DNA from: JBDTSW01 sp963799815
Lineage (GTDB): Bacteria > Actinomycetota > Thermoleophilia > Solirubrobacterales > 70-9
Assembly: GCA_963799815.1 (NCBI GenBank)
Contig: CAWCYG010000001.1
Span: 124,001-188,000, forward strand
DNA: 64,000 bases
Direction: 5' to 3'
Every line of letters starts with the position of its first letter. The stretch's first letter is position 1. Shown here piece after piece: positions 51,636 through 60,036 of the stretch. The notes beneath the pieces are model-generated. The model worked only from the letters and a program-made list of their open reading frames with translations, had not been told where the DNA came from and ran no database searches. The position numbers and the translations under genes are program-made.

Positions 51636-52445
51636 CTAAGAGGCAGGTGCGCCGGGGACGCCGGAGGCCGCAGCGGGAGCCGTCTCCTCGGCCTCTGAGC
51701 CTGACGGCGCGGGGACCGTCAGCTCGACATCCCCGGAAACCGGTTCAGGCTCGAAGCGGTAGCCGACTCCGAAGTGGGTGTGGATGTAGCTCCAGCTCGG
51801 AGAGTCCTTCTGCAGCTTGGCACGCAGCTTGCGTACGAATACGTCGACGGAGCGGTCGCCGTGGGCCATGGCGTAGCCCCACACCCGTTGGTAGAGGTCC
51901 TCGCGCTCGACCACCTTCCCCTGGGCGTCCGCGAGCACCTGGAGGAGCTCGAACTCGCGGCGGGTGAGGCCCAGGCTGCGGCCGGAAACGAAGGCTTGGA
52001 ACTGGTCCGCGCGGATCTCCATCTCGCCTGCGACGAGCGGGCCGGCGTCGGCCTTGGGCTGACTGCGCCTGCGCCGCCGGACCACGGCCTCGACTCGCGC
52101 GATGACCTCCTCCGGATGGGCCGGCTTTGCCACCCAGTCGTCGGCGCCGAGGCGAAGTCCGCGGACGCGCTGGGCGACCGTCGAGGATTGCGTGCACACC
52201 ACGATGCCCAACCCGGGCAGAAGCCCAGCGACGCGCTCCAGGAAGCTCCAGCCCTCGGGGCCGAGCACCGAGATGTCAACGATGAGCGCGTTCAGCTTCA
52301 TCGCCACGAGCTCGTCCGCGGGAACCGCACCCGGGTGTACTCGGTACTCCCACCCAGCCGCGTCGAGGCGGCGCATCAATACGTGCAGGAAGCCGCTATC
52401 GGTATCGATCACGGCGAGGCGGACTGTTCCGGGCTGTGCATTCAT
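51636..52445 (-). CDS. OmpR/PhoB-family response regulator
   Basis: A 269-residue two-domain regulator. The receiver domain (about 8-122) has the phospho-Asp in NALIVDISVLGPEGW, acidic residues in IDTDSGF and Lys in VAKPAHPEE. The C-terminal winged helix (about 145-235) has SLGLTRREFELLQVL and RSVDVFVRKLRAKL. An Ala/Pro/Glu-rich tail follows. It is just upstream of pstS with PHO boxes on both sides, so it is probably the phosphate-starvation regulator. No sensor kinase gene is adjacent. Confidence 0.9.
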   Translation of the reverse strand: MNAQPGTVRLAVIDTDSGFLHVLMRRLDAAGWEYRVHPGAVPADELVAMKLNALIVDISVLGPEGWSFLERVAGLLPGLGIVVCTQSSTVAQRVRGLRLGADDWVAKPAHPEEVIARVEAVVRRRRRSQPKADAGPLVAGEMEIRADQFQAFVSGRSLGLTRREFELLQVLADAQGKVVEREDLYQRVWGYAMAHGDRSVDVFVRKLRAKLQKDSPSWSYIHTHFGVGYRFEPEPVSGDVELTVPAPSGSEAEETAPAAASGVPGAPAS

Positions 52446-52509
52446 GCCTGCCCCCAGGCGCCCGGGGACGAATTCAATGGTAGTCGGCGCGCAGGCACCT
52501 CATTCCGTC

Positions 52510-52526
52510 GTTCACAGGAGTTTCAC
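52510..52526 (+). promoter_or_regulatory. PHO box upstream of the response regulator (plus orientation)
   Basis: GTTCAC (52510-52515), five bases, TTTCAC (52521-52526), with another GTTCAC at 52544-52549. It is 65 bp in front of the regulator gene but its repeats point the other way, toward the small membrane gene and uppP. It might serve autoregulation or those genes. Confidence 0.6.
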
Positions 52527-52649
52527 ACGGTAATTCCCAAGATGTTCACGCGCGGCGGGGCCGTGCGCAGAAGACTCCCCGTCAACGAGATCCTCTCTCG
52601 TGCAGCGTGCGGTCTCACTCCCTGCCCCAGACCGCGCGCTCTCCTTAAA

Positions 52650-52681
52650 CCGGCCGGCCCCCGTCGATGGGGGCCGGCCGG
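52650..52681. terminator. Strong 13-bp hairpin in front of a small membrane gene
   Basis: Stem CCGGCCGGCCCCC/GGGGGCCGGCCGG with loop GTCGAT, ending 18 bases before the GTG at 52700. No T-run. It could be a terminator or an attenuator in the path from the PHO box at 52510. Confidence 0.5.
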
Positions 52682-52699
52682 GCTCTCCCAGTCCCACCG

Positions 52700-52954
52700 G
52701 TGCACATACTCGCCACGATCAACTGGAGCTCACTGGCCGAGGCGGCCCTTGGCTCCCTTGTGGCGGGAGTGGGCATCGTGCTCGCGTTCTCCGTCGGATT
52801 GTGGGGCTTGGTCCGAGCCTCGGCCCTGCGGTCTGACGAACGCAAGCTGGGCGCAGCGATGGCGGCTGCGGTCGGGGCGTTCGGTCTTCTGGTGGCGATC
52901 GCCGGCATCACCTTCGGGCTGTTGATGGTGGCGGAGGGGGGTCTTCTCGGCTGA
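52700..52954 (+). CDS. Small membrane protein of unknown function
   Basis: An 84-residue protein with two membrane helices (about 16-38 and 54-76) joined by a short charged loop RASALRSDERK. Start taken as GTG 52700. It lies 44 bp before uppP and is probably co-transcribed. No family recognised; a partner for UppP or a stress peptide is possible. Confidence 0.65.
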   Translation: MHILATINWSSLAEAALGSLVAGVGIVLAFSVGLWGLVRASALRSDERKLGAAMAAAVGAFGLLVAIAGITFGLLMVAEGGLLG

Positions 52955-52998
52955 CGCCTGGCTTCGCCGGCGCTCGAAGCGTCTAGCCTCACCGCGTC

Positions 52999-53814
52999 GT
53001 GAACGTCATCGAGGCCATCGTCCTCGGCCTCGTCCAGGGGCTGACGGAGTTCCTGCCGATCTCCTCCAGCGGCCACCTCCGGGTCGTGCCCGCGTTCTTG
53101 GGCTGGGAGGACCCGGGCGCGGCCTTTACCGCGGTGATCCAGCTCGGGACGATGGCCGCGGTGCTCGTCTATTTCCGGCGTGAGCTGTGGCGCATCGCCA
53201 TGGCGTGGACCCACGAGTTCGGCCGCCCGCTGGGTGAGCTGAGCCACGAGGCGAAGCTGGGTTGGTTCATTCTGCTCGGCACGATCCCGATCTCGATCTT
53301 CGGGGTGGTGTTCGCCGACGAGATCGAGTCCGGGGCGCGCGACCTCTACCTGATCGGCTCCGCGCTGATCCTGTTTTCGTTCGTGATGCTGGCGGCCGAG
53401 TGGGTCGGCTCGAAGCAACGCCAGCTGGACGAGATGACCCGGCATGACGGGATCTTCATCGGCTTCGCCCAGGCACTCGCGCTCATCCCCGGCGTCTCGC
53501 GGTCGGGAGCGACGATCTCGGCCGGGCTCCTGCGGGGCTTCGATCGAGCCGCCGCCGCCCGCTACTCGTTTCTCTTGTCGGTTCCCGCGGTGGTCCTCTC
53601 AGGCCTCTTCGAGCTGCGCGATATCGGCGGCCCCGGGGCCGCCTCGGTGGAAAGCACCGTGATCGCCACCATCGCCGCCTTCATATCCGGGTACGCCGCG
53701 ATCGCATGGCTCCTGCGCTATCTCGCCAACCACACGCTCGGCATCTTCATCGCCTACCGGATCCCGCTCGGCATCGCGGTCATCGCGCTGGCGGCCACCG
53801 GTGCGATCAGCTGA
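52999..53814 (+). CDS. uppP: Undecaprenyl-diphosphatase (BacA/UppP)
   Basis: A 271-residue membrane enzyme recycling the lipid carrier of cell-wall synthesis by dephosphorylating undecaprenyl pyrophosphate. Both catalytic motifs are present: GLTEFLPISSSGHLRV (about 16-31, with Glu and Ser-Gly-His) and PGVSRSGATI (about 163-172). Seven to eight membrane segments. GTG start, nine bases after TAGCCT. Confidence 0.95.
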   Translation: MNVIEAIVLGLVQGLTEFLPISSSGHLRVVPAFLGWEDPGAAFTAVIQLGTMAAVLVYFRRELWRIAMAWTHEFGRPLGELSHEAKLGWFILLGTIPISIFGVVFADEIESGARDLYLIGSALILFSFVMLAAEWVGSKQRQLDEMTRHDGIFIGFAQALALIPGVSRSGATISAGLLRGFDRAAAARYSFLLSVPAVVLSGLFELRDIGGPGAASVESTVIATIAAFISGYAAIAWLLRYLANHTLGIFIAYRIPLGIAVIALAATGAIS

Positions 53815-53882
53815 CGGCCAGAAATGAGGGACCGCCCGCGCGTTGGGCATCGATGGGCGGGAGGTCCATTAGAGTTGTTTGG

Positions 53883-54137
53883 GTGAACGTCGCCCGCAGG
53901 ATTCTGATCGTCCTCACGCTCGCGCTCGCCACGCTGCTCCTCGCCGCCCCCGGGGCGATGGCCGCGGACGGCGTCGGGCTCTGGGGCCGCACGGACGACA
54001 AGGTCGTCACGTTCTTCGCCTTCGGGGTAATGATCTTCTTCACCGTCCTCGTGATCGCCCTCTCGCTCGTCCAGGGTCGCCTGGAGACGCGCAAGGAGCG
54101 CATGCGCGAGGAGCTCGAGCGGTTGCGCCGGCCCTAG
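53883..54137 (+). CDS. Small membrane protein with cleavable or anchoring N-terminus
   Basis: An 84-residue protein: a signal-like N-terminus (about 5-27, ending AMAAD), a second membrane helix (about 41-63) and a strongly basic/acidic C-terminal helix LETRKERMREELERLRRP. The GTG at 53883 lies seven bases after a TAGAGT -10 (53870-53875), so it is probably leaderless. Function unknown. Confidence 0.7.
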   Translation: MNVARRILIVLTLALATLLLAAPGAMAADGVGLWGRTDDKVVTFFAFGVMIFFTVLVIALSLVQGRLETRKERMREELERLRRP

Positions 54138-54189
54138 GGCGAGCGGCGCAGCGCCGGGAGGCGCGAACAACGACAACAACTGGTGACCC

Positions 54190-55971
54190 CTACGCCGCCA
54201 GCGCGCCGATCACCTCCTGCCACCAGGCGCGCTCGGCGTCGTCGTCACGGAGCGCGAGGCGGCGGCGGGCGTGGGCCTGTAGCTGTGCCGCGCTGCCCAC
54301 GGCGAGCAGGGGGCCGGAGACCGCGTAGCGTCCATCCTCCAGCGCGACGAGCGCGCCCGGGACGTCGTGGCGGGAGCGGAGGTGCTCGGTGACCGCCACC
54401 CCGGCGACCTCGCGGGGGCGGGCCGGGTCGCCGTCGGCCTCCTCCCAGCGGCGCACGGTGTGGACGGGCATGCCGCCGCGGAGCTTCGGACGGCGGCGCG
54501 GTGGGGGGCCGACCGGGCCTTCGTGCCAGCGCTCGAGCATCTCCTCGAGGTCGGCGGCAGCCTCCTGGCTGACGACGATGTGAAGCGAGTCGCCCGCCTC
54601 GATGCGGGTCGACCCCCGTGGAGGCAGCGCTCGGTCCCCGCGCACCAGGACGTTCACTAGGGCGTCCCGTGGAAGCCCAAGATCGCGCACGCGCGCGCCC
54701 ACCGCTGCGTCGTCGGGCGCCACCGGATACTCCACCACCTCGGCGCCCAGCGCCCGGATCGTGCCCGTCTCGGCCAGGGGCCGCGGCAGCGCCGGCTGGC
54801 TCGAGGTGACCCCGAGCCTGCGCGCGAGTGGCTCGATCGTGAGGCCTTGCAGGAGCGTCGAGAGCACGACTGCGAAGAACACGATGTTGAAGATGTCGAT
54901 GCCCTCGCCTACGCCCGCGATCACGGGGAAGGTGGCGAAGACGACCGGGATCGCTCCCCGCAGGCCAGCCCAGCCCAGCACCGTCCGCTCGCCCCACGAA
55001 TAGCCCTGCCCCACCGTCACCAGGTAAGTCGCGAGCGGCCTCGCAACAACCGCGAGGACGACCGCGAGGACGATTCCCTCAATCGCCACATCGCCGAGCT
55101 GCGAGGGAAAGACGAGCAGGCCCAGCATCAGGAACATCGAGAGCTGGGCCACCCAGGCGAGCCCCTCGTGGAAGGTGACGATGGAGCGCTTGGCCGGGAT
55201 CCGGGCCGAGCCGATCACGAGCCCGGCCAGGTAAACGGCGAGGAGCCCTGATCCGTGCAGCGCATCGGCCGCGCCGTAGGTGAGCGCGACTACGGTGATC
55301 GAGGCAACCGGATAGAGCCCCGGCGCGGCGAACCGCAGCCGCTTGAAGGCGATCAGCGAAATGCGGGCGATCAGCAGGCCGACTACGAGGCCGATTCCAA
55401 GCTCCGCCGCGAGCAAGCCCAGCATGTCGGCGGCGCCGTAGTCCGGCTTCTGGATCCAGTCGATGAACCCGATCACGAGCAGCGCGGCGACCGGATCGTT
55501 GAAGCCCGCCTCGCCCTCCAGCGTCCGAGCGACTCGGCGGCGCAGGCTGGAGCCACGCAACACCGCGAATACCGCTGCGGCGTCGGTCGACGCCACGATC
55601 GAGCCAAGCAGCAGGCCCTCGAGGGTCGAGAGATCGAGGAGCCATGCAGCGGCAAGTCCGGTGAGCACGGCAGTGGCGAACGTGCCTGCGAGCGCCAGCA
55701 GCAGGGCGGGGCGCAGAACCGGACGGATCTCGGCGAAACCCGCCGCGAGCCCACCCTCGAACAGGATCAGGGCAAGAGCGACGAGCCCGGCGTCGCGCGC
55801 GAGCTCGTAGTCGGCGAAATCGACCAGGCCGACGCCGTCGGACCCGACGATCATGCCCACGGCGAGGAAGAGGACGAGACCGGGTACGCGGATCCGGGCG
55901 GCTACGAAGGAGGCCAGCAGGGCGAATGCCAGCAGCGCGCCCGCGATCAGGACCTCGTGGCCTTCGCTCAT
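54190..55971 (-). CDS. K+/H+ (cation/proton) antiporter with C-terminal RCK_C domain
   Basis: A 593-residue CPA1-type antiporter resembling NhaP2/CvrA. Residues about 5-390 form some 12 membrane segments (LVLFLAVGMIVGSDGVGLVD, SIVASTDAAAVFAVLRGSSL with the conserved Asp, and GLRGAIPVVFATFPV). Residues about 400-490 form a TrkA-C/RCK_C regulatory domain that may bind a nucleotide, and a further cytoplasmic tail of about 100 residues follows. It would exchange K+ or Na+ for protons. Confidence 0.9.
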   Translation of the reverse strand: MSEGHEVLIAGALLAFALLASFVAARIRVPGLVLFLAVGMIVGSDGVGLVDFADYELARDAGLVALALILFEGGLAAGFAEIRPVLRPALLLALAGTFATAVLTGLAAAWLLDLSTLEGLLLGSIVASTDAAAVFAVLRGSSLRRRVARTLEGEAGFNDPVAALLVIGFIDWIQKPDYGAADMLGLLAAELGIGLVVGLLIARISLIAFKRLRFAAPGLYPVASITVVALTYGAADALHGSGLLAVYLAGLVIGSARIPAKRSIVTFHEGLAWVAQLSMFLMLGLLVFPSQLGDVAIEGIVLAVVLAVVARPLATYLVTVGQGYSWGERTVLGWAGLRGAIPVVFATFPVIAGVGEGIDIFNIVFFAVVLSTLLQGLTIEPLARRLGVTSSQPALPRPLAETGTIRALGAEVVEYPVAPDDAAVGARVRDLGLPRDALVNVLVRGDRALPPRGSTRIEAGDSLHIVVSQEAAADLEEMLERWHEGPVGPPPRRRPKLRGGMPVHTVRRWEEADGDPARPREVAGVAVTEHLRSRHDVPGALVALEDGRYAVSGPLLAVGSAAQLQAHARRRLALRDDDAERAWWQEVIGALAA

Positions 55972-56067
55972 CGGCCAACCATGTCAGGCGGCGCCTGTTC
56001 GGCGCGCGGACATTCCCCGGCTCGTCGGGGTCGGGCTAGTCGGGTGCGTGAACCCTCGGGGCGGTCG

Positions 56068-56073
56068 TAGAGT
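56068..56073 (+). promoter_or_regulatory. -10 element of a leaderless promoter
   Basis: TAGAGT followed by six bases and the ATG at 56080. Confidence 0.55.
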
Positions 56074-56079
56074 CCGGTC

Positions 56080-56886
56080 ATGGCGAACACGAGCTACGAG
56101 CGCTCCGGTGGGGCCGCGGTGCTCACGATCACCCGGCCGGAGCGTCGCAACGCGGTCGACGCCTCCACGGCAGCGGAGCTCCTTGAGGGTTACCGGCGGT
56201 TCGAGGCCGACGACGACGCACGCGTTCTCATCGTCACCGGCGAGGGACCCGAGGCCTTCTGTGCAGGGGCCGACCTGAAGGCGGTTGCCGAGCGGGGCGC
56301 TGCATTCGAGGGAGAGGATCCGAGGGCGGCGGTGGACGAGTGGCTGGACGAGGTGCCTCACGGCCCGATGGGCTTCACGCGCATCACCGCCACCAAGCCG
56401 ACGATCGCAGCGATCTCGGGTTGGTGTCTCGCCGGCGGCCTCGAGGTGGCGCTGTGGTGCGACCTGCGGATCGCGACGAGCACCGCGCGCCTCGGCTATC
56501 CCGAGCGCCGCTGGGGGGTCCCGCTGATCGACGGCGGCACGCAGCGACTACCGCTGGTGGTCGGGATGGGTCGCGCGCTCGAGTTGATCCTCACCGGGCG
56601 CATCATCGAGTCCGACGAGGCACTGGAGTGGGGGCTCGTTAACGAGGTCGTGGGGGAACGCGAGCACCTCACCAGGGCCCTCCAGATCGCAGAGAAGCTG
56701 GCCGGCTATCCACAGACAACCATGCTCTCCGATCGGCAGGCGGCCATCGAGGGGACCGGGCTGCCGCTGCGGGAGGCGATGGCGCTCGAGGAGCGACTCG
56801 GCCGCGACTCCGTGATCACCGGCGTGCTCGGCGCTGCCCGTTTCGCGGAGGGCGAGGGACGCGGCGCCGCCGGCACGGGCGCGTAG
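56080..56886 (+). CDS. Enoyl-CoA hydratase/isomerase family protein
   Basis: A 268-residue crotonase-fold protein. Seen are the N-terminal RPERRNAVD, the oxyanion-hole segments FCAGADLKAVAE and ISGWCLAGGLEVALWCDLRI, and GVPLIDGGTQRLPLVVGMGRAL with catalytic-region residues. It acts on an acyl-CoA, most often hydrating 2-enoyl-CoA. A second crotonase lies at 58568. It seems to be a single gene with its own promoter. Confidence 0.9.
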   Translation: MANTSYERSGGAAVLTITRPERRNAVDASTAAELLEGYRRFEADDDARVLIVTGEGPEAFCAGADLKAVAERGAAFEGEDPRAAVDEWLDEVPHGPMGFTRITATKPTIAAISGWCLAGGLEVALWCDLRIATSTARLGYPERRWGVPLIDGGTQRLPLVVGMGRALELILTGRIIESDEALEWGLVNEVVGEREHLTRALQIAEKLAGYPQTTMLSDRQAAIEGTGLPLREAMALEERLGRDSVITGVLGAARFAEGEGRGAAGTGA

Positions 56887-56962
56887 CGATGAGTTTCGTG
56901 GGAGGCCGCGGTCTCTCCAGTAATCAAACGAGGCGCCCGCAGCGGCGCGGACAGGAGGTTCC

Positions 56963-57340
56963 ATGGGCCAGCCGGTAGTTCACTTCGAGGTCATCGGGAA
57001 GGATGGGGAGCGGCTCCAGCGCTACTACTCGGAGATGTTCGGGTGGGAGATCAACTCCAACAACCCGGTCGGCTACGGCATCATCGAGCGCGAGCAGAAT
57101 CTCGGCGAAAACGGGATCGGGATCGGTGGCGGGATCATGGGGGTCGCCGAGGTCGAGCCGTACTCCACCTTCTACGTCGCGGTGCCCGACGTCGAAGCGG
57201 CGCTGAAGAAGGCCGAGGAGCTCGGCGGCGCTCGCAAGATGGGGCCCATGCAGCCCATGGAGGGCATCGAGGTCGGGCTCTTCGAGGACCCGGAGGGCAA
57301 CCTGGTCGGCGTCGTGAACGGGGAAGGGTCGGCGAGCTAG
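56963..57340 (+). CDS. VOC (glyoxalase/dioxygenase-fold) family protein
   Basis: A 125-residue protein with the paired beta-alpha-beta-beta-beta units of the vicinal oxygen chelate fold: VVHFEVIGKDGERLQRYYSE at the start, TFYVAVPDVEAALKKAEEL in the middle and EGIEVGLFEDPEGNLVGVV at the end. Members are metal-dependent isomerases, dioxygenases or resistance proteins. A strong AGGAGG site precedes the ATG. Substrate unknown. Confidence 0.88.
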   Translation: MGQPVVHFEVIGKDGERLQRYYSEMFGWEINSNNPVGYGIIEREQNLGENGIGIGGGIMGVAEVEPYSTFYVAVPDVEAALKKAEELGGARKMGPMQPMEGIEVGLFEDPEGNLVGVVNGEGSAS

Positions 57341-58221
57341 GTCTCTTCCCCGCCGATACGAAACTCCGACAAGAGGCGCTTCTCGGTCTCGCCCTCAACG
57401 ACCGCTAGGACCTCGACGTGCTCCTCGAGCGGCGTGCCGCGCAACTTCGTCGCGAGGAGGTCGTCGACCTGGAAGATGCCCGCCGAGTTGTTCATGGTGA
57501 TCTCGATGCGCACGGCCCGCTCCGTGCCGGCCGAGATCGTCACCTGGTCGACCGCGGCGGCTGAGATCGAGTGGATTCCCATACGCCCCGACTCGACGGG
57601 TAGCCGGGTGCGGCCCTGCGCCATGTCGAGCGCGTCGGCAACACGCACAACGCCCGCCTCGAGCGTGTAGGGCTCGCCGCGACGGCGGTGGCCCGTGATC
57701 GCATGCAGCGCCTCCGAAACGACAACGGTCCGCTCGGGCTCCGAGTAGATGTCCGCCAGCAGTTCCCGCAGCTTTGGCTCGGCCAGAAAGAGGCTGAAGG
57801 ACTCGTGGTCGGCACGGTGGATCGACATGCCGACGTCGTGAAGGAGAGCGCCGCACGCCACCACGACCTCGGCATCGCGCTCCCGCATCCCATGGTCGGA
57901 GACCATCGCGGGCTCGATTCCCGCCTTCGAGAGCAGGCGGAACAGGCGGAGGGCGATGTTGAGGACGATCTGGACGTGGACCCAGGAGTGGTCGGACATG
58001 CCGAGGCGCTCCGAGGTGACCTGCGCCATGTGCCACCAGGCGCGGATCTGCTCGTCCGAGTTGACCTGCGCCAGCAGCGCCTCGAGCTTGCGGTTTCCTC
58101 GTGTGGGCGCCTTGACGGCCGCGTTCGCGATCGCCTCCGAGGGCGAACGCCCCAGCTCGCCGGGACCCAGCGCCGGCTCGGAGCCGGCCGCCTCACGGGC
58201 CTCTTCGTCTTCCTCAGCCAC
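57337..58221 (-). CDS. HD-domain phosphohydrolase
   Basis: A 294-residue protein with an HD metal-hydrolase core: WVHVQIVLNIALRLF (first His), ACGALLHDVGMSIHRADHES (HD pair and downstream His). A small C-terminal beta-rich domain (about 215-290) follows. Members cleave phosphate from nucleotides or cyclic dinucleotides; the precise substrate is open. GTG start. Its stop overlaps the convergent VOC gene. Confidence 0.85.
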   Translation of the reverse strand: MAEEDEEAREAAGSEPALGPGELGRSPSEAIANAAVKAPTRGNRKLEALLAQVNSDEQIRAWWHMAQVTSERLGMSDHSWVHVQIVLNIALRLFRLLSKAGIEPAMVSDHGMRERDAEVVVACGALLHDVGMSIHRADHESFSLFLAEPKLRELLADIYSEPERTVVVSEALHAITGHRRRGEPYTLEAGVVRVADALDMAQGRTRLPVESGRMGIHSISAAAVDQVTISAGTERAVRIEITMNNSAGIFQVDDLLATKLRGTPLEEHVEVLAVVEGETEKRLLSEFRIGGEET

Positions 58222-58334
58222 GGGCTCAGTCTCCCACGTGCCTCAGCCGGCCCGCGCCCGCTGGCGCGGTTTTTCCGCCCCTGCCGTGGCTACTGTGACC
58301 GGCGCTGCTCCGTATGGCGACTAGGAGATGGGTC

Positions 58335-58511
58335 ATGCCCCCTTGTCCTCACACCGGTATCGCACGCCCTGAATGCAGTTGCTCCGAGTGTCTGAGTGAG
58401 CAGATCCGGCAGTTTCGGCCGGCGCTCTTGGAGGCGGACCCGCTGGGTGAGATCCGAGTGAGTCGGGCCTCGGACGCCGAGCCCCAGACACGCCCACGCC
58501 CAAGCCCGTAA
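58335..58511 (+). CDS. Small Cys-rich protein (putative zinc-binding)
   Basis: A 58-residue protein starting MPPCPHTGIARPECSCSECL, with four Cys and a His close together, suggesting a zinc knuckle, and a disordered acidic tail. The ATG at 58335 has an AGGAG site seven bases upstream. Too short for family assignment; it may be a small regulator. Confidence 0.55.
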   Translation: MPPCPHTGIARPECSCSECLSEQIRQFRPALLEADPLGEIRVSRASDAEPQTRPRPSP

Positions 58512-58555
58512 CCACTCGGCACTTGCCCTGCGGCGCGCCCGCCTGGCGCCGCGAA

Positions 58556-58561
58556 TACGAT
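58556..58561 (+). promoter_or_regulatory. -10 element of a leaderless promoter
   Basis: TACGAT followed by six bases and the GTG at 58568. It supports this start over the upstream in-frame one. Confidence 0.5.
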
Positions 58562-58567
58562 GCGGCG

Positions 58568-59290
58568 GTGCCGGGAGCCCTCTCGATCGAGCGTCGTGAC
58601 GAGCTCGCTCTCGTCACCCTCGGGCGGCCCGAGAAGCGAAATGCGCTCTCGACCGAGCTCCGGGTGGACCTCGCCGATGCCTTCGGGGCGCTCTCGGAGG
58701 ACGACACGGTGGGCTGCGTGGTCCTCACCGGCGCGGGAAGTGCGTTCTGCGCTGGAATCGACACGAGCCAGTTCGGAGGCGACCATGCGAACAGGCGTCG
58801 CCTGGTCGAGACGAGCACGCTCGCGTTCAAGGCGGTCGGCGGCTGCCGGCTGCCCGTGGTGGCAGCGGTGAACGGCCCAGCCCTGGCGGGCGGCTTCGCG
58901 CTTGCGCTCCTCTGTGACCTGCGGGTGGCGGGCACTGCGGCGACCTTCGGCTACCCGGAGTTGCCGCGCGGGATCCCGCCCTCCTACGCGGCCGCACGAG
59001 CGGTGCTTCCAGCGACGATCGCCCAGGAGTTGTGCCTTACGGGCCGTGTGGTCGGGGCAGCGGAGGCGCGCAGGCTGGGGATCGTTCGCGAGATCGCGCG
59101 CGGCAACGTGGTGGACCGCTCACTCGAGCTCGCCGCCAGGATCGCCGAGCTTCCGCGCTCGGCTGTCCTGGAGACGAAACGCCGCACGATGCTCGAACGC
59201 AAGCATCTATGGGGCTTTCTGTTCGAGGAGGAGAACCGGGTCTTCACGCGGGCGCTTTTGGGCCCGGAGGACGTGCGGGAGGCGTCCTGA
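58568..59290 (+). CDS. Enoyl-CoA hydratase/isomerase family protein
   Basis: A 240-residue crotonase-fold protein. Motifs are GRPEKRNALS, oxyanion-hole segments FCAGIDTSQFGG and VNGPALAGGFALALLCDLRV, and YPELPRGIPPSYAA. It is slightly shorter than the hydratase at 56080 and lacks part of the C-terminal helix region. It could be a hydratase, isomerase or thioester hydrolase. Confidence 0.88.
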   Translation: MPGALSIERRDELALVTLGRPEKRNALSTELRVDLADAFGALSEDDTVGCVVLTGAGSAFCAGIDTSQFGGDHANRRRLVETSTLAFKAVGGCRLPVVAAVNGPALAGGFALALLCDLRVAGTAATFGYPELPRGIPPSYAAARAVLPATIAQELCLTGRVVGAAEARRLGIVREIARGNVVDRSLELAARIAELPRSAVLETKRRTMLERKHLWGFLFEEENRVFTRALLGPEDVREAS

Positions 59291-59300
59291 GCGAGCCCGT

Positions 59301-60005
59301 CTAAGCCACCGGCGAGAGGACCCGCAGGATCTGCGGCCACACGTAGGCCTCCCACGACGCGGTGGCGACGAGGATCGGGATCGCGATCGCGGAGGTCGCG
59401 AACGTGGCAGCGAGCAGCTGCCCCCATTCGTCGCGGCGGCTCGCGATCATCCAGGCCGCGAGGGGCAAGAAGAGCGCGATCAGCTCCGGAAATGCGTGCG
59501 GCAGCACCGAGAGGACCAACAGCCCGGCAGAGAGGTCGAGCTGCCCGGCCAGCGTGGATCCGTCAGACCCGAGGATTTATGCCTGCGTGATCAGGGAGAA
59601 GCAGGTGACGAGCACCACCCACCCGAGCGCTATCGGGCGGGCCTTCTCGTGAATCCAGCCGGCGAAACCGCGGTGTTGCGCTGCGGTGAGCGGCAGCGAG
59701 CTCCCAGCGATGAAGCCAGCCACGCAGGCGAAGGCGTGCAGGGCCAGGACGAGCGAGTTGCGAAAGACGATCGATGTGACCTCGTCCATCTCCGCCGGCC
59801 CGGAGATCCCGGGAATCCAAAGCGGCGTGGGGTCGGCCGACACGATCGATGCCACCCCCAGGACCGTTGCCAAGAGCCCCGCCGCCACCGCCGCGGCCAG
59901 CCAGGCCCACCCCCTTAGGACCGGCCACGGATGAGCATTCCAGCGCCGCAGGGTCGAGCGGGTCTCGGCCATGCCCTGCGTGAACGCCAGATCGCTCGAG
60001 CCCAT
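59301..60005 (-). pseudogene. SpoIIM-like membrane protein interrupted by an in-frame TAA
   Basis: The ATG at 60005 opens a frame with membrane segments about residues 32-55 and 82-135, ending at TAA (59579-59577) after LITQA. The same frame continues without further stop to 59301, with the SpoIIM-like segment LSVLPHAFPELIALFLPLAA and another membrane helix. Read through, it is one 234-codon protein of the stage-II-sporulation-M/DUF95 kind. A single base change would restore it (for example TAA to TAC), so it is a recent nonsense mutation, a sequence error or a readthrough site. Confidence 0.7.
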
Positions 60006-60036
60006 GCATTTTCATCGGCGGGCGGGCGCGCGTGCG

